From: Oscillospiraceae bacterium
GTDB lineage: Bacteria > Bacillota > Clostridia > Oscillospirales > Oscillospiraceae
NCBI GenBank assembly: GCA_017455685.1
Contig: JAFSZH010000060.1
Span: 1 to 38,813 of the forward strand
Direction of reading: 5' to 3'
Length of the DNA: 38,813 bases
Under the pieces are notes generated by a model, which saw only the letters and a list, made by a program, of their open reading frames with translations, did no database searches and was not told where the DNA came from. How positions within the stretch are numbered: the stretch's first letter is position 1; each line of letters begins with the position of its first letter. This document shows positions 1-7,783 of this stretch, piece after piece. A program made the translations under genes and the position numbers.

Positions 1-2
1 AT

Positions 3-1253
3 TTTGCCGGGATTCGCATGTGGTTCAACGAGTTTTATGCCCGCGATACCAGCCGGAAGGTTCGTGCCGTCGTCAAAGCCAAGGGCGAGCGCGGCGAGCC
101 GCTGACCGGATTTCTGCCGTATGGCTACATCAAAGATCCGAGCGACCCGAAGAAATGGATCGTGGACGAGGAAGCCGCAAAAGTGGTCAAACGCATCTTC
201 GCGCTCTGCATGGAAGGCCGCGGTCCGACGCAGATCGCAAATCAGCTTGAAACGGAAAAGGTGCTGAATGTCACGGCGTACTACATGAAGGAAGGGCGCA
301 AGTCAAACCATCCGGAACCAGCCAACCCCTATCATTGGGAGTCCAGAACCATCTCGGATATTCTTGCCCGCCGTGAATACACCGGCTGCACGGTCAACTT
401 CAAGACCTACTCCAATTCCATTTGGGACAAGACGACGCGCAAGAATCCGGTTGAGAATCAGGCGATCTTCTACAACACGCACCCTGCCATCATCGACATC
501 GACACCTTCGACAAGGTGCAGGAGATCCGCGAGCAGCGCCACCGTAGAACGAAATCCGGCAAATCTCACATGTTTTCCGGTCTGGTATTCTGTGCGGACT
601 GCAAGGGCAAGATGTATTTCAACAGCTCGAAGGGTGAGGAACGCGACTGGTTTTTCACATGCTCGAATGCCCGCAGCGGAACCGGCCAATGCACAAGCCA
701 CTATATCCGTGCGATCGTGTTGGAACGTCTTGTCTGGAATTACACTCAAAGGGTTATTGAGCTTGTGCTCCGCTATGAAGCCCATTTCCGGGCGATCATG
801 GAAGAGAAGATGCAGACGGAGAGCAAGGCGATCCTCAAGGCCAAGCAGAAGCAGCTTGAAAAAGCGGAGAAGCGCATCCAGGAGCTCGACCGGCTGTTCG
901 TGCGAACCTACGAGGACAATGTATCCGGTAAACTGAGCGACGAGCGTTTTGCCTCAATGAGCCGGGGTTACGAGGAAGAACAGCAGGACTTGAAGGAAGC
1001 GGCAGACACTCTCCGCAAGGAGATCGAAGTACAGGAACAGCAGAGCCAGAATTTAGACCTGTTCATTGAGCGTGTTCAGAAGTACACGGCCTTGGAGGAG
1101 CTGACGCCCTATGTGGCGCATGAGCTCATCAAGGCGATTTATGTGGGAGCACCGGACAAGAGCAGCGGCAAGCGCCGCCAGAGCATCCACATTGAGTACG
1201 ATCTGATCGGTTTCATCCCGCTGAATGAACTGATGAAGCAGGAAACGGCATGA
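3..1253 (+). CDS. Large serine recombinase, 5' end outside the window
   Basis: Site-specific DNA recombinase of the large serine family (TnpX/Tn4451-like), which integrates and excises mobile elements through a serine-DNA intermediate. The reading frame is open to the window start, so the N-terminal catalytic domain with the nucleophilic serine is missing; what remains starts in its last part (FNEFYARDTSRKVRAV, typical of the family). Then come the recombinase domain (about residues 25-180 of the visible part), a zinc ribbon (FCADC, later FTCSN and GQC), a long Glu/Lys coiled coil and a C-terminal DUF4368-like part ending IEYDLIGFIPL. No cargo genes follow, only the host-like minus-strand operon from 1310, so this is probably the terminal gene of an integrated element lying to the left. 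Family assignment is sure; the element type is inferred. Confidence 0.93.
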   Translation, partial: FAGIRMWFNEFYARDTSRKVRAVVKAKGERGEPLTGFLPYGYIKDPSDPKKWIVDEEAAKVVKRIFALCMEGRGPTQIANQLETEKVLNVTAYYMKEGRKSNHPEPANPYHWESRTISDILARREYTGCTVNFKTYSNSIWDKTTRKNPVENQAIFYNTHPAIIDIDTFDKVQEIREQRHRRTKSGKSHMFSGLVFCADCKGKMYFNSSKGEERDWFFTCSNARSGTGQCTSHYIRAIVLERLVWNYTQRVIELVLRYEAHFRAIMEEKMQTESKAILKAKQKQLEKAEKRIQELDRLFVRTYEDNVSGKLSDERFASMSRGYEEEQQDLKEAADTLRKEIEVQEQQSQNLDLFIERVQKYTALEELTPYVAHELIKAIYVGAPDKSSGKRRQSIHIEYDLIGFIPLNELMKQETA

Positions 1254-1268
1254 CCAATGCCATGCCGT
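1245..1268. repeat. Inverted repeat over the recombinase stop codon
   Basis: ACGGCATG (1245-1252) and CATGCCGT (1261-1268) form a perfect 8-bp dyad with an 8-base loop that includes the recombinase stop codon. No T-run follows, so it is a poor terminator. It lies where the end of the integrated element is expected and might be part of the attachment site; this is inference. Confidence 0.4.
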
Positions 1269-1309
1269 CCCTGCGAAGACGATAAAACTATCTTACGGGT
1301 GAAGGCCCT

Positions 1310-1450
1310 TCAGCCGACCTGCAGGGGGCAGCCCACGTAGTCGATGCGCATGCTCTGCACGATCGCCATGCGGACGGCGGGGTCCTTTTCCCAGCTGTCG
1401 TCATTGAGAAGCCGGAGCCAGAGCTCGTCGATGGGATAATGTTCTTCCAT
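1310..1450 (-). CDS. Small protein (46 aa) behind UroD-fold gene 1
   Basis: Uncharacterised small protein. It begins with ATG 15 bases after the stop of the UroD-fold gene at 1466, preceded by GGGAGGAG at good distance, so it is very probably translated and coupled to that gene. The product begins MEEHYPIDELWLRLL, is mixed acidic and hydrophobic, contains KDPAVRMAIV and ends GCPLQVG; no signal peptide or membrane helix is evident. The other two UroD-fold genes here (7843, 29427) are also followed by small genes in the same place. Similarity between this one and the other two is faint at best. Function unknown; a partner or stabilising subunit of the UroD-fold protein is one possibility. Its stop is only 56 bases from the recombinase gene. 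Confidence 0.72.
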   Translation of the reverse strand: MEEHYPIDELWLRLLNDDSWEKDPAVRMAIVQSMRIDYVGCPLQVG

Positions 1451-1465
1451 AAGTGTTCTCCTCCC

Positions 1466-2632
1466 TTACTGTCTGCTGTACTGATCCGCGAACTGATAGG
1501 CGGCGATGATGTTTTCCGTTTTGGCGTCCCGGGCACCCAGCAGCGGCTTGTTGTTGCCGAAGATGAACCCGCCGCCGGGGGCAAAGGTATCGAAGCATTT
1601 CTTCGCGTAGGCCACGCACTCGTCCCTGGTGCCGCACTGGAGCAGCTCCAGCGGGGCCCCGGCGATCAGCGTGTGCTTTTCACCGATGATCTTGTAGGCC
1701 TCGAAGGGATCGTCCTGCTCCAGCATGAAGATCATGGAGTGATCGGGCAGATCGTTGTAGTAGTCAATGGTGTTCAGGAACGAGCCCTCGCCCTTGAGCA
1801 GGAACTTGACGCCCTGCTCCATCATGGGCCGGTATTGCCGTGTGAAGGGTTCCCAGAAATACTTCTCGAACTGTTTGGGGTTCAGGAAGCACTCAATGTG
1901 ATAAATGGTCATGCCGATCTTGTAGGGCAGACCGTCAGCCCAGTGGGGGTTGAGCGGCATGGGCATGCTCTCCAGGATCTGAATGAGGGCGTCCACCTTT
2001 TCCGGGCGGCGGCGCAGGTCAACGAGCGTCTCCTTCAGGCCCCGGATCTCATCGCAGATCTGGCTCAGCGGAGCGCGGTACATGGGACCGCCGGCGAACA
2101 TGGCCACCGCCTGGAACCGGCCTTTTTCCAGCCTCCGGCGCTCGATCTCCGCGTTGAACAACCGGAAGTTTCTGGTGGCGAGGGCGGCTTCCTTCAGCTT
2201 GGCATAGGCCTCTTCCCTGGGAAGATCATAAATGCTGTAGAGCCGCCGGACCCGCTTATCGAACATATAGGCGGGATAGTTGTTCAGCAGCATGTCGTAC
2301 TCCTCCGCGGAAGCGAACTCGGTGCCGATCTGGTTGTGGACCGGGTAGACCCCGTCGCTGCCCATGGTGTAAAGATCCGAGCCCAGCATGTTGTAAATGG
2401 GGGGCGCCCACATGTAGCCCGCGTCCATCACGTGCAGGTCGAAGGGCACGTCGTCCAGGTATTTGCTGTAAGCCTCCGCGCCCTTGACGGGGTCGGCCAG
2501 GGCCTCGGTCAGCGTCATGCCTCCGTAGGCCAGGGGCCAGCCGGTGACCTCGATCTCACAGGGGATCTTTTTGGGCTCCTTGTGGTCGATGGCGTCGGCA
2601 AAATATTGCATTCTCTCCTGAATGGTATCCAT
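1466..2632 (-). CDS. UroD/MtaA-fold protein 1
   Basis: 388-residue protein of the uroporphyrinogen decarboxylase / cobalamin methyltransferase superfamily. Family signs are LVDLRRRPEKVDALI (mid-protein), IYHIECFLNPKQFEKYF, the late APLELLQCGTRDECV and APGGGFIF. It is not haem-pathway HemE: the N-terminal substrate-binding arginine motif is absent. The zinc ligands of MtaA/MtbA methyltransferases are also missing: where HxCG is expected there is LLKG, and the late PGCG is PGGG. The ATG at 2632 is chosen because AAGGA lies before it and the homologous start begins here; a longer reading frame upstream runs through the preceding gene on another frame. It follows a small membrane protein gene (29-base gap) and precedes a 46-aa gene. 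Substrate unknown; a methyl transfer or another reaction on the same barrel is inferred. Confidence 0.88.
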   Translation of the reverse strand: MDTIQERMQYFADAIDHKEPKKIPCEIEVTGWPLAYGGMTLTEALADPVKGAEAYSKYLDDVPFDLHVMDAGYMWAPPIYNMLGSDLYTMGSDGVYPVHNQIGTEFASAEEYDMLLNNYPAYMFDKRVRRLYSIYDLPREEAYAKLKEAALATRNFRLFNAEIERRRLEKGRFQAVAMFAGGPMYRAPLSQICDEIRGLKETLVDLRRRPEKVDALIQILESMPMPLNPHWADGLPYKIGMTIYHIECFLNPKQFEKYFWEPFTRQYRPMMEQGVKFLLKGEGSFLNTIDYYNDLPDHSMIFMLEQDDPFEAYKIIGEKHTLIAGAPLELLQCGTRDECVAYAKKCFDTFAPGGGFIFGNNKPLLGARDAKTENIIAAYQFADQYSRQ

Positions 2633-2661
2633 AGCAAAGCATCCTTTCCTTGTCTTTGGGA

Positions 2662-3117
2662 TCACGGCCGCCCCTTCGGGTGGGCGGTTTTTGCGGCCAG
2701 AGCGGCCACCTTGTTTCCGATCAACTGCAGCACGATGGACCCGGGGATGTAAAAGGGCATAAACGTGCTGTAAGCGCCGGGCAGCACCGCCGAGAGGGGC
2801 GCCCCGCCCAGGACGCAGCCGAAGATCACCGTCATGATGGGACACATGAACAGCAGCATCAGCAGCAGAATAACGTTGAACATAACGAACGTGAAACCGG
2901 GCGTCCCCGGCTGGCAAAGCTTGGCGGCTACGGCGCCGCCGATCTCTCCTACCGGGATGATCAGGCCCACGGCCACGCCCACCACCAGCCCCACCAGGAA
3001 CTGAACGGGGATCGCGGCCCAGTCAAAGCCGTTGAGCAGTCCGCCCACCACCGTGAAGACGATGGAGAACACAATGCCCATGTAGATCGTGAGAAACAGG
3101 TTTGTTTTTTTATCCAT
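2662..3117 (-). CDS. Small integral membrane protein of unknown function (151 aa)
   Basis: Not recognised with certainty. The protein has about four hydrophobic helices: LFLTIYMGIVFSIVFTVV near the start, a Val/Gly-rich segment (FLVGLVVGVAVGLII), VMFNVILLLMLLFMCPIMTVIF, and a less hydrophobic one near YIPGSIVLQLIG. It ends in a short basic tail. ATG at 3117 has GGAGGG nine bases upstream; an ATG six codons earlier lacks this. It is first in the transcript from the operator-bearing promoter at 3181-3210 and is followed by UroD-fold gene 1, so it may move or sense the compound handled by that protein. This is inference from position only. Confidence 0.72.
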   Translation of the reverse strand: MDKKTNLFLTIYMGIVFSIVFTVVGGLLNGFDWAAIPVQFLVGLVVGVAVGLIIPVGEIGGAVAAKLCQPGTPGFTFVMFNVILLLMLLFMCPIMTVIFGCVLGGAPLSAVLPGAYSTFMPFYIPGSIVLQLIGNKVAALAAKTAHPKGRP

Positions 3118-3164
3118 CGGCAGATCCCTCCTCAAATACGGCCTTTTTGAGAAAAGGCCAAAAA

Positions 3165-3210
3165 TTAACCATGGTAAGAATATTTAACCATGGTAAACCG
3201 GCGTTGTCAA
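3165..3210 (-). promoter_or_regulatory. Promoter with two ACCATGGT operators
   Basis: On the minus strand TTGACA (3205-3210) and TAAATA (3181-3186) are 18 bases apart and point at the membrane protein/UroD operon. Two copies of TTAACCATGGTAA, each centred on the palindrome ACCATGGT (3168-3175 and 3187-3194), are exactly 19 bp apart. One fills the end of the -10/-35 spacer, the other lies at the start-site region. A repressor bound here would block transcription. The TetR gene next door (3241-3906) is the obvious candidate. Confidence 0.75.
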
Positions 3211-3221
3211 TAGGGAAACAG

Positions 3222-3257
3222 AAAAAACCGGCCGCAGTTTTCAAAAACTGCAGCCGG
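3222..3257 (-). terminator. Rho-independent terminator of TetR gene 1
   Basis: On the minus strand CCGGCTGCAGTTTT pairs with AAACTGCGGCCGG (one mismatch) and is followed by six T. The stop codon of the TetR gene (3241-3243) lies in the loop, so the last codons form one arm of the hairpin. It separates the regulator from the operon promoter just downstream. Confidence 0.85.
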
Positions 3258-3906
3258 CGTGGATCCTTTTCAGGTTTTCCGGTTCAATCAGATCGAGCAT
3301 CAGAGATACATCCCGTTCCAGAGTCGTCCTGGGCGGTTTCTTTCCTGTGAACAGAAGGGAAAGGAGCGCAAGCATATAGCAGGCGGCTTCCCGCAGGGTG
3401 ATCATGCCGCTGAGCAGCATTTCAATGGAGCGATAATCCGCATCGGACAGTACCCCGGTCTTCCAGGCCAGCAGCTTGTGGCTTTCCCGCTCCTTCACGT
3501 TGAACAGGGCCGACATAGGCGTAGTGCCCTGTTCCTCCTGTATTTGCAGAATGATGTCCGCAAGGAGTTCCCGCTGCTGCCAGAGAGCGTCTACGAAGAA
3601 CCGGGCAAACTCGGGATATTCCGTCATATAGCACAGGTGAGTTACCCAGAAGAGAGAGGCAAACGCCGGAGACGTCCGAACGGCGTGCCGGGCGGCAATC
3701 CAATCAGCTTCCGTTTTCAGGGTGTTGAGGTATCTGCCGATGATCTGCCTGGCGATATCCTCTTTGCCCTTGAAGTGGTAGAGGACGTTGGCATGGGTGA
3801 TGCCGCAGGCCTCGGCGATCGCCCGAAGAGTGGTCTGAGAATATCCGCGCTCCAAAAACAGCGAATAGGATTCGCCGAGGATTTTATCTTTGATGCCTGC
3901 CGCCAT
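3241..3906 (-). CDS. TetR/AcrR family regulator 1
   Basis: 221-residue one-component DNA-binding regulator. The N-terminal helix-turn-helix spans about residues 8-50 (GYSQTTLRAIAEACGITHANVLYHFKGKEDI, written here only as its landmarks: TTLRAIAEACGIT and LYHFKGKE). The rest is the helical ligand-binding and dimer domain, rich in aromatic residues. ATG at 3906 is preceded by GAGG. It is read in the same direction as the membrane protein/UroD operon but is separated from it by its own terminator and the tandem ACCATGGT operators, which it probably binds. Ligand unknown; likely the substrate of the UroD-fold protein or a relative of it. Confidence 0.9.
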   Translation of the reverse strand: MAAGIKDKILGESYSLFLERGYSQTTLRAIAEACGITHANVLYHFKGKEDIARQIIGRYLNTLKTEADWIAARHAVRTSPAFASLFWVTHLCYMTEYPEFARFFVDALWQQRELLADIILQIQEEQGTTPMSALFNVKERESHKLLAWKTGVLSDADYRSIEMLLSGMITLREAACYMLALLSLLFTGKKPPRTTLERDVSLMLDLIEPENLKRIHAGCSF

Positions 3907-3939
3907 AAGAAAACCTCGTTCACGTGTCGGTGATTTAGA

Positions 3940-3967
3940 ATTATACCATGCTTTTCGAGAAAAACAA
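3940..3967 (-). promoter_or_regulatory. Promoter of TetR gene 1
   Basis: TTGTTT (3962-3967) and an extended TGGTATAAT -10 (hexamer 3940-3945) on the minus strand, 16 bases apart, lie 34 bases before the TetR start codon. No ACCATGGT copy is seen here, so autoregulation through that operator is not supported. Confidence 0.6.
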
Positions 3968-3976
3968 TCCCCGTTG

Positions 3977-5782
3977 TCAGCGGCGCTTTTGTCCGGCGGG
4001 GCGTTCCGGCCGGACCAGACAGTTCTTTCCGGTGCCGATCAGGTCCTCCCGGCCGCACTCGCGCAGGGCGGCGCGGACCAGCGGGGCGTTTTTGGGCACG
4101 GTGTACTGCAGCAGGGCCCGCTGCATGGCCTTCTCCCGGGGGGAGCGGGGCACGTACACCGGCTTCATGGTGGTGGGGTCGATGCCGGTGTAGTACATGC
4201 AGGTGCTGATGGTGCCGGGGGTGGGGTAAAAGTCCTGGACCTGCTCGGGCCGGGCGTTGTGCCGCTTTAAGTACAGCGCCAGCTCCACCGCGTCGGCAAG
4301 GGTGCTGCCCGGGTGGGAGCTCATCAGATAGGGCACCAGGAACTGCTCCTTGCCGTAGCGCTTGTTGAGAGCGCCGTATTTCTGCAGAAACCGCTCGTAG
4401 ACCTCCGCAGGCGGCTTGCCCATGTAGCCCAGCACGCTGTCCACGCAGTGCTCCGGGGCCACCTTCAGCTGGCCGGAGATGTGGTAGCGCACCAGCTCGG
4501 AGAGGAAGGGGCTGTCCTTGTCGCAGAGCACGTAGTCGAAGCGGATGCCGGAGCGGACGAAGACCTTTTTCACCCCCGGGATGGCCCGGAGCTTCCGCAG
4601 CAGGGCCAGGTAATCACGGTGGTCCGCGATAAGATGCTCGCAGGGTTTGGGGGTCAGACAGTGTTTTAAGGGGCACATGCCGTCTTTTAACTGTTTGTCG
4701 CAGGAGGGACGGCGGAAATCCGCGGTGGGCCCGCCCACGTCGGACACGTAGCCCTTCCAGGCGGGGTGCCGGGTCATGGCCTCCACCTCCGCGATGACGC
4801 TCTCATGGCTCCGGCTGGTGACCATCCGGCCCTGGTGGAAAGCCAGGGCGCAGAAATTGCACCCGCCGAAGCAGCCCCGGTTGTGGATCACGCTGAAGTG
4901 GACCTCCTCGATGGCGGGGACGCCGCCCAGGGCGTCGTACATGGGATGGGGCTCCCGGGTGTAGGGCAGGGCGGCCACCGCGTCCAGCTCCGCCGTGGTC
5001 AGGGGCATGGACGGGGGATAGACCGACAGGTATTTATCCCCGTGGCGCTGGATCAGCGTCCGGCCCCGGATGGGGTCGTGCTCGGCGTTTTCGGTCCGGG
5101 TCGCTTTGGCATAGAGCTTTTTATCGGCGGCGACCTCCTCGTAAGAGGGCAGGGCCAGGGCGTCCCTGGGCGGCTGGGAGAGGATCACCGCGGTGCCCCG
5201 GATGCCCCACAGGGGCCGGCGGTCCCGCATCCGGTCGGCGGCCTCCAGCGTAGCCGTCTCCCCCATGCCGTAGACCAGGATATCCGCCCGGGCGTCGAAA
5301 AGGATGCTCCGGCGGACCTTGTTGTCCCAGTAGTCGTAGTGAGCGAAGCGGCGCAGGGACGCCTCCAGCCCGCCCAGCAGGATGGGAGTCCCGGGGAAAG
5401 CCTCCCGGGCCCGGTTGGCGTAGACGATGCAGGCCCGGTCCGGCCGAAGCCCCGCCTTGCGGCCGGGGGAGTAGAAGTCCTCGCTCCGGCGCTTTTTGGC
5501 GGCGGTGTAGTGGGCCACCATGCTGTCCAGATTTCCCGCGTTGATGAAAACGCCCACCTCCGGCCGCCCCATGGCGGCGAAGGCGGAAGCGTCCTTCCAG
5601 GCGGGCTGGGCCAGCACGGCCACCCGGTAGCCCGCATCGGAGAGCACCCGGGAGATCACCGCCGTGCCGAAGGACGGGTGATCTACGTAGGCGTCGCCCG
5701 TCACCAGCAATATATCGTACCACTCCCAGCCCCGGGAGAGCATGTCCTCCCGGGAGACAGGCAGAAAATCGTTCCGGTCCAC
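3977..5782 (-). CDS. ygiQ: YgiQ family radical SAM protein
   Basis: 601-residue radical S-adenosylmethionine protein of the YgiQ family (UPF0313), whose reaction is not known. An N-terminal cobalamin-binding-like region (DILLVTGDAYVDHPSFG) precedes the radical SAM domain with the iron-sulfur motif GCFGGCNFC (Cys 304, 308, 311). Conserved family blocks follow: DVGGPTADF, CDKQLKDGMCPLKHC, VRSGIRFDY, KVAPEHC and FYPTPGTISTCMYYTG. The start is taken as GTG at 5782, giving VDRNDFLPVS; the stop of the upstream gene is five bases before it and its last codons supply GGAGG, so the two genes are translationally coupled. The longer frame upstream lies inside the preceding gene. Slightly shorter than the enterobacterial protein, normal for Clostridia. 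Confidence 0.95.
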   Translation of the reverse strand: MDRNDFLPVSREDMLSRGWEWYDILLVTGDAYVDHPSFGTAVISRVLSDAGYRVAVLAQPAWKDASAFAAMGRPEVGVFINAGNLDSMVAHYTAAKKRRSEDFYSPGRKAGLRPDRACIVYANRAREAFPGTPILLGGLEASLRRFAHYDYWDNKVRRSILFDARADILVYGMGETATLEAADRMRDRRPLWGIRGTAVILSQPPRDALALPSYEEVAADKKLYAKATRTENAEHDPIRGRTLIQRHGDKYLSVYPPSMPLTTAELDAVAALPYTREPHPMYDALGGVPAIEEVHFSVIHNRGCFGGCNFCALAFHQGRMVTSRSHESVIAEVEAMTRHPAWKGYVSDVGGPTADFRRPSCDKQLKDGMCPLKHCLTPKPCEHLIADHRDYLALLRKLRAIPGVKKVFVRSGIRFDYVLCDKDSPFLSELVRYHISGQLKVAPEHCVDSVLGYMGKPPAEVYERFLQKYGALNKRYGKEQFLVPYLMSSHPGSTLADAVELALYLKRHNARPEQVQDFYPTPGTISTCMYYTGIDPTTMKPVYVPRSPREKAMQRALLQYTVPKNAPLVRAALRECGREDLIGTGKNCLVRPERPAGQKRR

Positions 5783-5787
5783 AGGTC

Positions 5788-6576
5788 TTATTCCTCCAGG
5801 GACCAGGCTTCCGCCCCGGTCCATTCCCGGGCCGCCCGGCAGCACTCCCGCCGCATGGCCTCGCCCTGGGGGCCGACGACCCCGATGAAATCCGTCCAGG
5901 TCCCCGGCTGGATGCGCAGCACGTTCCGCAGGGGGGCGCGGAAATCACCCTTCGCCATGGCCTGGGCGGTCAGCTGCTGGTAGACCGTCCCGGCGGAGGG
6001 GATCCGGCCGTGGATCAGGTCCCGGCGCATGTCAGAGTCGGAGACCACGTGCAGCACGAAGCCCACCCGGGTCTCTCCCAGCTGCCGGGCTTCCCGCAGG
6101 TCCCGGATCAGACGGTAGGCCCGGACGTGGACGCAGGCCACGTGGGAAATGGCGGTGGTGGTCCCCATGGGCAGCGGGAAGCGGAGCAGCTGCTGATTGG
6201 GGGCGTAAAAGGTGATATACGACCCCGCCAGATGGCCCACGGAGCGGACCACCCGGCCCACATACCGCAGATAGCAGCGCAGGTTGTCCTCCTTGCGCCA
6301 GCCGCCCCGGGCGGTGAACCAGACGGGGTCCTCCCCCCGGTACAGACACAGCACCGGCTCGATGTCCAGCGCGGACACCGCGATCAGCCGCCGCCGCAGG
6401 TTTTCCACCGCCTCGGCGTCCAGCTGTCCCTCCTCCGGCTCCAGCGCCGCCCAGGAGGCGAACACCACGCACCGCTCCGGCTCCAGCCAGCGCAGAAAGC
6501 GCACCGTGTCCTCCCGCAGCGCGGCGGGGGCCGGCACGTGGATCACGGGATATTCGATTGTGGCCTGCTGTGCCAT
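5788..6576 (-). CDS. Shortened GH1-like protein without catalytic residues
   Basis: 262-residue protein resembling the first half of a family 1 glycoside hydrolase barrel. Matching blocks are FASWAALEPEEGQLD (GH1: FSISWSRIFPxGxG), IEPVLCLYRGEDPVWF (GH1: IEPxVTLYHWDLP), GGW, and a ITFYAPNQ where GH1 enzymes have ITFNEPN. The acid/base glutamate of NEP is therefore alanine, and the second half that carries the nucleophile motif ENG is lacking. The protein is unlikely to hydrolyse glycosides; a binding or scaffold role is more probable. It lies directly before ygiQ (five-base gap) under its own promoter at 6610-6638, implying a shared role. ATG at 6576 follows a weak AGAGGATAAG site. Confidence 0.75.
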   Translation of the reverse strand: MAQQATIEYPVIHVPAPAALREDTVRFLRWLEPERCVVFASWAALEPEEGQLDAEAVENLRRRLIAVSALDIEPVLCLYRGEDPVWFTARGGWRKEDNLRCYLRYVGRVVRSVGHLAGSYITFYAPNQQLLRFPLPMGTTTAISHVACVHVRAYRLIRDLREARQLGETRVGFVLHVVSDSDMRRDLIHGRIPSAGTVYQQLTAQAMAKGDFRAPLRNVLRIQPGTWTDFIGVVGPQGEAMRRECCRAAREWTGAEAWSLEE

Positions 6577-6609
6577 AGGCTCTTATCCTCTGTCAGTTTC
6601 TTCGGTTAT

Positions 6610-6638
6610 AGAATAGCCGCTTTCCCCGGCGCTGTCAA
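6610..6638 (-). promoter_or_regulatory. Promoter of GH1-like/ygiQ operon
   Basis: TTGACA (6633-6638) and TATTCT (6610-6615) on the minus strand are 17 bases apart, 34 bases before the ATG at 6576. No operator dyad stands out. Confidence 0.7.
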
Positions 6639-6643
6639 TGAAG

Positions 6644-6681
6644 AAGCCCGGAAACGGACGGGGAAGTCCGCTTCCGGGCTT
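6644..6681 (-). terminator. Hairpin after MerR gene, probable terminator
   Basis: AAGCCCGGAAGCGGAC and GTCCGTTTCCGGGCTT on the minus strand make a 16-bp stem with one mismatch. The following CTTCTTCATT is only a weak T-run, so termination may be partial; read-through would reach the ygiQ operon promoter. Confidence 0.6.
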
Positions 6682-6778
6682 ATGCGATTACGCCATTCCT
6701 GTCAGTTCCGCGCTCCCTGCATGCAGAATGCATCAGTTGCAAATGATGCGACGCCGGGGAACACTGGCCTCTCCGATG

Positions 6779-7630
6779 TTATGTATTAAAAACGCAGGAA
6801 GAGCCTTCCATGCTTTTGAGGGGAATATATAAGACAACATATCGGTGATATGTGTCTTCAGCACGGACCCGGGCAAGGTATTTCCCGTAAATTTCTCCGG
6901 AGGCTTTCCACCCCCTTTCTGAAAGATACTTTGACACCGGGATAAAAACGGAAGCATTCAGCTCTCCAATGTCCCCGATGTCCACCGCATACTTCAGATA
7001 TATCTTCTCCGGGAGAAGGATCGCTTTTTCTTTGTCGATCTCGATCCCTGTCTTTTGCAGATCGCTGTCAAAAATCAATCCGCCACGGACTATTTTTATA
7101 TCACCGTCAGCCCTCAGCTGGGAAAAAGCCGTCTGAAAAGTCGGGACGCAGTAAGGCGTCATGGAGGCCATGGCAGCCATTTCCTCACTCGTTATCTCGA
7201 ACCCGTCCAGATCGTCCCCCGCGTGTTTTTTTCCTATCGGCAAAAACCACATATCCGGGACTCTCTCGACCAGAAACGTGCCCTGGTTCAAAATGCATTG
7301 CTCCAATTGTTCCTGCCAGAAAGTCATGTACTCCAAAAGAAGCTGTTCCCGAAAGATCTGTTCTTTCAGAGAACTGCTTTTTTCTTTCATTGTTTGATGA
7401 AATTGCCGTAGCGTGCCGCTGTCCACGGCGTCCGCGTAATCCTGCAGGGAGAAGTTGAATTTCCTGTATACAGAGCTGTCCATCAAACTGAACATATCCC
7501 ACTCGCTGTAAACTCTATAGTTGTTTTCCTTGTTTCTTTTCGGATGGATCAGGCCTTTCGCCTCATAATGACGAATAGACTCCGCCGTTACTCCAAAGGC
7601 CCTGGCTATTTCCCCTATTTTGAAAAGCAT
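6779..7630 (-). CDS. MerR family transcription activator
   Basis: 283-residue MerR regulator. The N-terminal winged helix-turn-helix starts FKIGEIARAFGVTAESIRHYE, KGLIHPKR follows, and YRVYSEWDM is the usual second helix block. A coiled-coil dimer segment (KEKSSSLKEQI) leads to a long C-terminal effector domain of about 170 residues of the GyrI-like/multidrug-binding size, without the cysteines of metal sensors. ATG at 7630 has GGAGG eight bases upstream; a TTG five codons earlier is less likely because it would start inside that site. It is divergent from UroD-fold gene 2, whose promoter has the 19-base spacer that MerR proteins act on. A small organic ligand is likely; its identity cannot be read. 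Confidence 0.9.
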   Translation of the reverse strand: MLFKIGEIARAFGVTAESIRHYEAKGLIHPKRNKENNYRVYSEWDMFSLMDSSVYRKFNFSLQDYADAVDSGTLRQFHQTMKEKSSSLKEQIFREQLLLEYMTFWQEQLEQCILNQGTFLVERVPDMWFLPIGKKHAGDDLDGFEITSEEMAAMASMTPYCVPTFQTAFSQLRADGDIKIVRGGLIFDSDLQKTGIEIDKEKAILLPEKIYLKYAVDIGDIGELNASVFIPVSKYLSERGWKASGEIYGKYLARVRAEDTYHRYVVLYIPLKSMEGSSCVFNT

Positions 7631-7688
7631 TTCCTTCGCCTCCAAGTCTCAAACTGTTTGAAGATCGGATTTGCTGCCTCTAATACAA

Positions 7689-7717
7689 ATTATAGGACGC
7701 CAAAAAATATTTTTCAA
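7689..7717 (-). promoter_or_regulatory. Promoter of the MerR gene
   Basis: TTGAAA (7712-7717) and TATAAT (7689-7694) on the minus strand are 17 bases apart and 58 bases before the MerR start. It is a normal-spacing promoter, separate from the 19-base-spacer promoter that faces the other way. Confidence 0.72.
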
Positions 7718-7783
7718 TGGTATTTTGGAAAGGGCCGTCGGATTGCTGCGAAAAGCCGCCGACGCCGGGAAGAAAAATAATCC

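Noticed and set aside
1269-1309. Terminator for UroD cassette 1 downstream of the 46-aa gene
   Set aside because: Only a weak GATA/TATC dyad is present on this side and no T-run follows on the minus strand.
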